Shown: in pieces, positions 59,601 through 64,000 of the stretch
Numbering within the stretch: position 1 is the stretch's first letter
How the letters are laid out: each line of letters opens with the position of its first letter
Assembly: GCA_004335835.1 (NCBI GenBank)
Contig: RWJK01001462.1
Span: forward strand, 1 to 64,000
Direction of reading: 5' to 3'
Length of the DNA: 64,000 bases
Origin: Scenedesmus sp. ARA3
Lineage: Eukaryota > Chlorophyta > Chlorophyceae > Sphaeropleales > Scenedesmaceae
Program-made: the position numbers and the translations under genes
The notes under the pieces: model-generated
The model's database searches: none
What the model was told of the DNA's origin: nothing
Seen by the model: the letters and a program-made list of their open reading frames with translations, nothing else

Positions 59601-62600
59601 CCAGCCTGCTCAGCCACTGGCAGCAGCTGGCAGCAGCGCAGCGCCACCAGCGGCAGCGGCTGCTGCGCGGCTGCTGGGGCGAGTGGGTGTGCTGGACTGC
59701 GCGGCACCAGGTGCGCAGCCGCGTGCTGCGTGCTGCGGTGCAGCAGCTGGATGCGAAGAAACGCGAGCGCTGCTTCTACACGTGGCGCTGGTACTGCCAG
59801 GTGGGTGGTGCCGGCGTGTAGTGTGTCTCACACCACTCTATATGAACGCATATCATATTGTGGGCCCGTGAAACCCAACTAATCACAACACAGCTGACAC
59901 TGCAGATGATCGCTGTGGCGTAAGCTGACTGGGGCTGTCTGCAATACTGCCGTGCTGTGTGCAGGTGCGCGTGCTGCGCAACGTGGCGTTCCAGCACAAG
60001 CAGCGCGCCATACGCGAGGCATTGGCCATTGGGGAGCAGGTGGCACGGCGGCGCCGCGCAGCGCTGCTGGCGTCGACCTTCATGGCCTGGCACGTGCAGG
60101 TGAGGCTCGCACAGCTGTGGCCCGCAGGCGTGCTCAAAGTCTGACTTTGTGAGCTACTCAGGCTTACAGCAATTGCAGCCGTGCACAGCCTTGCACAGCC
60201 TTGCTGTCAAAAAGTAGTTTGGGGTGCCAGCTGCCTGTCACAATGTCGTGTTCATAGCACCTGATGCCAGAGCCACATGTTTAAGTTTGGAATGCTAAGG
60301 ACAGTTTCTTGCTAAATATTTGTCTGCTACATCACAGCACTAGTGTGCAGGTCAGCAAGAACCGCAAGGTCGCTGAGAAGCTGGCCATCTGAGCCACATG
60401 TTTTTTTTTTGCTAACCTTTGCGCGCTGCGATATCACTGCTTTGCAGGTCAGCAAGTACCGCGAGGTTGCAGAGAAGCTGGCCAGCCTGCTGCACCACAG
60501 CCTGGCCACCTGCTTCAGGGCCTGGCGAGATGCAGCAGATCATGCGCGCGTGGACATGCTGCAAGCAGAGCGCCACGCAGCCACTACCACACTGCGCAAG
60601 CTGCTGCCCGCATGGCTGGATGCAGCAGATGAGCTCAAGCAGCAGCGCGTACAGAATGAGGCTGCAGCAGACAGGATGCACAGGCGCGGTTTGGCAGGCA
60701 AAGCCCTGCAGGGGTGGGCTGAGGAGTGTGCGGTGCTACGGGAGCAGCGCAGCGGCCTGTGGCGTGTGCTGCTGCTGGTGCTGCACGCAGAAAGGACAGC
60801 ATTGCTGCAGGAGGCTCTGCAGGGCTGGAGGGAAGCAGCAGCGCAGCAGGTGGCGCTGCGCAGCTGTGTTGCGAGCTTTGTGAACAAGCGGCGGCTGCAG
60901 TGCCTTGGGGAGTTTCTCACGCTGTGGCATCAGTATGCTGCTGCGATGCGGACAGATGGCGCCGCGCTGATCCCTGCTGCGCTGGCGGCGCCATCGCCGG
61001 CCGCTGCAGCAGCAGCAGTGCTTGGCAACAAGGGGCTTGCGAGAGCAGCGATGTCAGCTGCATATGCCAGTGCAGCTGCCAATGCAGGCGCAGCGTATTA
61101 CTCGGCAGGGCCTGTGCTGCTGGGTGGCAAGCGGGCCAGCCGCATTGCTGCTGCTGGAGTGGCAGCCAGCATCAACGGGCCAGTGTTTGGCGCTGCAGCA
61201 GCATCAGCATCAGCAGCTGATTATGGTGGGGGTTATGATGATGGCGATGCAGCAGCAGGGCTGCAGCTGCCGCCTGGGGTGCTGCCAGTAACTGGCGGGC
61301 CTGGCTCACCGCTGCTGGGCCCTCGCACTGCACATCAGGACCGGCGGCTGGCTCGGCGGCTAGCAGCAATGGGAGGCGGCGCTGCTGAGGTGAGGACTTT
61401 TGCTTGGGTGGGTTGCTGGATGGCTGCTGTACAGGACTGCTGTTGTGTGCAGGTCGCCAGACGTGGGAGTGCAGCCAATGAAATGCAAAGGAGCCTGTGA
61501 ACAAGCTGTGAATAGCATACTGCAGCAGCCTTTACATGTCTGGCACAACAGCGTTCCATGCGTGCGGCCTGCTTACCCTGCTGCTGCCACCTGCACTTGC
61601 CTTCTCCTGCCACAGGTTGACACGGGGTCAGATGACGAGCAGCAGCTCTTCGCAAGCCTGCCAGCCACGCAAGCTGCAGCAGCAGCAGCGGAGCGCCGCG
61701 ACCGACAGCAGCCGCTGCTGGCGCTCAGCCGCGGCTACAGGCGTCACCGGGTGACGCTGAATGACGAGCGGCAGCAGTACGATGACGCTGCAGAGTCTGG
61801 CTCCCCCAGATGTGCCTCGCCTGGCTTTGACCTGCATTCTGTGGCTGACAGCATGCGGCAGGTGGGTGGCGATGGCAATTGGTGGCAGCAGGGTGCTTGG
61901 AACTGCTTGTAACAGCATCAGCTGTGTGTTGATCTGCACTCTGTGGCTGACAGCATGCGGCAGGTGGGTGGCGGTGGCTGGCAGCAAGGCTTTGAAACAG
62001 CACTATGTTTGTAGCTGCAAGCTGCAACCCCTCCTTCAGATGTCATGGGTGCACTACTGTGTCCAATGCAGTTTGCATGCTTCGCAAACCGTTGAAAGTT
62101 GGCTGGTGTTGAATCGTATCCTGCTGTTGACGCTGCTGCTGCTGCAGGCTCACGAGCAGGGTCTGTCCCCCTGGCAGCTGCCCAGCGTGCGCTCCCCGCG
62201 CGCCAAGGCAGCACACCCTACTACCCTCTCACTGGACGAGCTGCACAGCTTCGGGCAGCAGTACCCATACCACCTGCAGCAGCAGCAGCAGCAGGACAGC
62301 TTGCGGCAGCAGGGCAAGAAGACCATGCACCAACAGCAGCAGCAGCAGCAGCAGGGTGGTGTGCAAGTTGTTGGCAGGCCAGGCTCTGCTGGCAGCTGTG
62401 CTGACTATCAGCCACTGCTAGAGCAGCAGCTGAGGCTGCACCAGCAGCAGGCGGAGCTTTGTGCATTCCAGCTGGAGCAAAGGGAGAGGGCCAGGCAGCA
62501 GCGCAGCCCTTCACCTACCAAGCAGCAGCAGCAGCAGCAGGAGTATTATCAGCATTCTGAGCCTTGGCATGAGTCTGGCAGGGCCAACGGCAACAGCAGC

Positions 62601-62962
62601 CGCCGCAGCGCAGCTGGCGCTGCTGCCAGCGCTGCTGGTGCCGGTGATACGCATTGGCCTGAGCGGCGGCAGCATATCCTTGGCGGCTACAGTGCAAGCA
62701 GCAGCAGCAGCGCAGGCGGTAGTGTGAGTGGCAGCAGCAGGGACAGTAGCCCGAGTCGAGCCAGTGCTGCCGCTGGCTCACAGGATGCTGCGGAGCAGCA
62801 GCTGCTGCAGCAGCAGGAGCAGGAGCTCCACCAGCAGCTGTATGGTAGGTGGGCCAACAAGCAAGTGGTGTCATCCCCGCAGCGTCGGCAGCAGCAGCAG
62901 CCGGGGCTGCAGCAGGAGTGGCAGCAGTGGCAGCAGCCTGGCAGCCCTGCTCGTGGACATCC

Positions 62963-62998
<36 letters not shown>

Positions 62999-63326
62999 TG
63001 CAGCAGCAGCAGCAGCAGGGCCACGGTATGGCGCTGAAGGCCTTCCAAGGTCCCTAGCTGCACTAGTGAGTCCAGGCAGGGCAAGGCGTGGCACCACTGA
63101 CAGTGCTGGCAGTGCTGCACCTGTCACGCCTGCTGGAGTGTTGGGCCAGCTTGCTCGGGGCAGCGTTGTGTCTGCATCACCTGCCGGCAGCAGGCAGCAG
63201 CAGCAGCAGGGGGTGAGGCGCGTGAGTACTGCTAGCAGGGCCAGTGGCAGTGGAGGTGGGGCAGGCAGGGGTGAAGGGGCTGCAACAGGGCTGTCTGTTG
63301 GCGCGTGGGACTTCGTTGGCCAGTGA
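44606..63326 (+). CDS. SFI1: Giant SFI1-type centrin-binding repeat protein
   Basis: SFI1 proteins form long helices that bind centrin along their length at centrosomes and basal bodies. I traced 36 exons whose phases all agree: 44606/44660-44721, 44887-45246, 45457-46638, 46823-47017, 47210-47708, 47900-48078, 48267-48482, 48677-48797, 48975-49115, 49343-49429, 49650-49774, 49959-50210, 50355-50570, 50700-50951, 51120-51350, 51567-51741, 51911-52045, 52205-52530, 52682-52814, 52979-53131, 53335-53501, 53789-53954, 54223-54975, 55231-55722, 55885-56061, 56280-56609, 56866-57099, 57348-57518, 57785-58051, 58255-58509, 58983-59273, 59528-59800, 59965-60099, 60448-61389, 61616-61861, 62148-63326. 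The total is about 3,723 residues. Residues to about 160 form a conserved-looking helical domain; to about 550 is Ala/Ser-rich with SPxxS motifs; about 550-3100 carries some 80 Leu/Phe-xx-Trp-Arg repeats; the tail is polyGln. The start codon is uncertain. Confidence 0.85.
54223..54975 (+). repeat. Internal 33-residue repeats within one SFI1-gene exon
   Basis: Four successive units share the pattern WTNLHLxxAxxAWR: HWTNLHLSAAWRAWRGW, RWTNLHLAAALQAWWEL, RWRNLHTAAAFGAWRSF and RWTNLHLAMAFGAWRD, each 33-34 residues after the last. They are much closer to each other than to the other repeats, so this block expanded recently. Confidence 0.85.
55048..55131 (+). repeat. 42-bp tandem duplication in an SFI1-gene intron
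   Basis: gccagaagttgca...gtccccacc occurs twice in a row with one difference. It is purely intronic. Confidence 0.9.
57240..57345 (+). repeat. Duplicated intron segment before SFI1-gene exon 57348
   Basis: cttacacgtgtggttgatgc and its flank occur at 57251 and 57296, about 45 bp apart. A similar duplication (aacggctgtgctg...ccgcctcat) lies at 57672-57775 before the next exon. Confidence 0.85.
58605..58655 (+). repeat. Copy of the donor edge of the SFI1-gene exon 58255-58509
   Basis: caggctg..ggtcacg|gtgaggattggca (58492-58522) recurs 126 bp later, past the true donor. Confidence 0.85.
58860..58936 (+). repeat. Copy of the head of the SFI1-gene exon at 58983
   Basis: It reads AFGRWLMALEEARTERAA after a CTGCAG acceptor, against AFGGWLMALEEARTERAE in the used exon. 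Confidence 0.9.
59395..59446 (+). repeat. Copy of the head of the SFI1-gene exon at 59528
   Basis: AAHERAQLQQASLE follows an ACTGCAG acceptor and then hits a stop, so it is a dead copy. Confidence 0.9.
60343..60405 (+). repeat. Copy of the head of the SFI1-gene exon at 60448
   Basis: VSKNRKVAEKLAI then a TGA; the true exon reads VSKYREVAEKLAS. Confidence 0.9.
61925..61970 (+). repeat. Copy of the donor edge of the SFI1-gene exon 61616-61861
   Basis: DLHSVADSMRQ|GTGGGTGGC is repeated 102 bp past the true donor. Confidence 0.9.
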
Positions 63327-64000
63327 GTGGGTGTGATGCTGCGTAGCATCGCAGATATTGCTGATTCCTTGTGTGTGGTTCGAGCTCGAGCTGCTGCTTG
63401 GTAGGGCAGTGGCGTTGAGGCAACACGTTGCTGGGCAGCGAGAAGCAGCTTTGATGCTGTAGCGAAATTGTGTTGGCATTTGGTGCCTCCATTGCAGAGA
63501 TGCGGCAAGTGAAACACAAATGTTGGTGAGTTGCAGGGTCGAGGACAACTTTAGTAAAAATCTGCGAGTTCGAAAGGCAGCAGATTAGCGAACCTCGGAC
63601 GGGTTCTAGGGTTTTCACATGCTCTGCTCATAGCAAATCGCGATGCCCTCCACCTGATGTCAGTACACTGCGAGCACTGCTGCGAACATTGTGATTGCAG
63701 TTACTTCCAACAGGCTATCAAAAACTCTGTGCATCGCGGAACTCCAGAGCAATCTACGGCACCTTTGCCACATCTACAATCCAACGCAATGCCTGGCCGA
63801 GTTACTCTAAAAGCTGACACACGTAGCTCTGCTGCAGCCAGCAGCCATGAGCAAACGAACTTACTGGGGCGCTTTTAGAGACAAGCCGCAGCTGCGGCTT
63901 AAGCTGGCCTGCACAACGACAGCTCCTGGCGAGCCAGGTAGGCTTTGCTGATTCCTGCACTATTCGTACACTGTCTAGCTCCAACAACACAGGCACGACT
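63327..64000. other. SFI1-like gene 3' flank, no further gene seen
   Basis: The 674 bp to the window end include the 3' untranslated region. No TGTAA is visible soon after the stop. A minus-strand open stretch at 63802-63996 has no recognisable feature and could at most be part of an exon continuing outside. Confidence 0.45.

Noticed and set aside
63802..63996. Minus-strand open stretch at the window end
   Set aside because: No start codon, domain or splice support within the window.
1..64000. Transposon, tRNA or rRNA genes
   Set aside because: I found no reverse transcriptase, transposase, terminal repeats, cloverleaf-like or rRNA-like sequence by eye; a tRNAscan and RepeatMasker run would be needed to exclude them.

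Overview
The window is nuclear DNA of a eukaryote, most likely a green alga of the Chlorophyceae (Scenedesmus/Tetradesmus-like; this is inferred from style, not proven). The evidence is GT-AG introns in every gene, CAG/CTG-rich exons encoding polyGln, polyAla and polySer runs, many 3' splice sites of the form CTGCTGCAG, TGTAA motifs just after two stop codons, and plant/algal-type families such as an FKBP of thylakoid-lumen type. No bacterial operons, rRNA, tRNA or recognisable transposon were seen.

Layout. 1-284: 3' end of an FKBP isomerase (+). 1540-4994: histidine phosphatase, 4 exons (-). 6269-8683: UIM/RING-H2 ubiquitin ligase, 2 exons (-). 9279-12049: IWR1, the RNA polymerase II import factor, 4 exons (-). 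13314-18262: secreted protein with two ABM-like alpha/beta-barrel domains, 8 exons (-). 20284-23168: secreted acetoacetate-decarboxylase-like protein, 4 exons (-). 24032-36298: FUSC/aromatic-acid-exporter-like membrane protein, 18 exons (+), head to head with the preceding gene. 38510-40192: leucine-rich-repeat protein with an F-box-like start (+). 40812-about 44081: unrecognised polyGln protein, at least 7 exons (-). About 44606-63326: a giant SFI1-type centrin-binding protein of roughly 3,700 residues, 36 exons (+), head to head with the polyGln gene. I assembled the exon models by hand. In each multi-exon model the splice phases add up exactly to an open reading frame, which is the main support for the coordinates.

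The genes do not form one pathway. What unites the window is structural: nearly every gene carries tandem, partly decayed copies of the edge of one or more of its own exons (30-150 bp plus the adjoining splice site), lying in the flanking intron or just past the stop codon, in 2-8 copies spaced about 90-270 bp apart. This exon-edge duplication, seen in nine of the ten genes, is the most unusual signal here. The second is the SFI1-like protein, which has about 80 Trp-centred repeats against about 20 in yeast and human SFI1.
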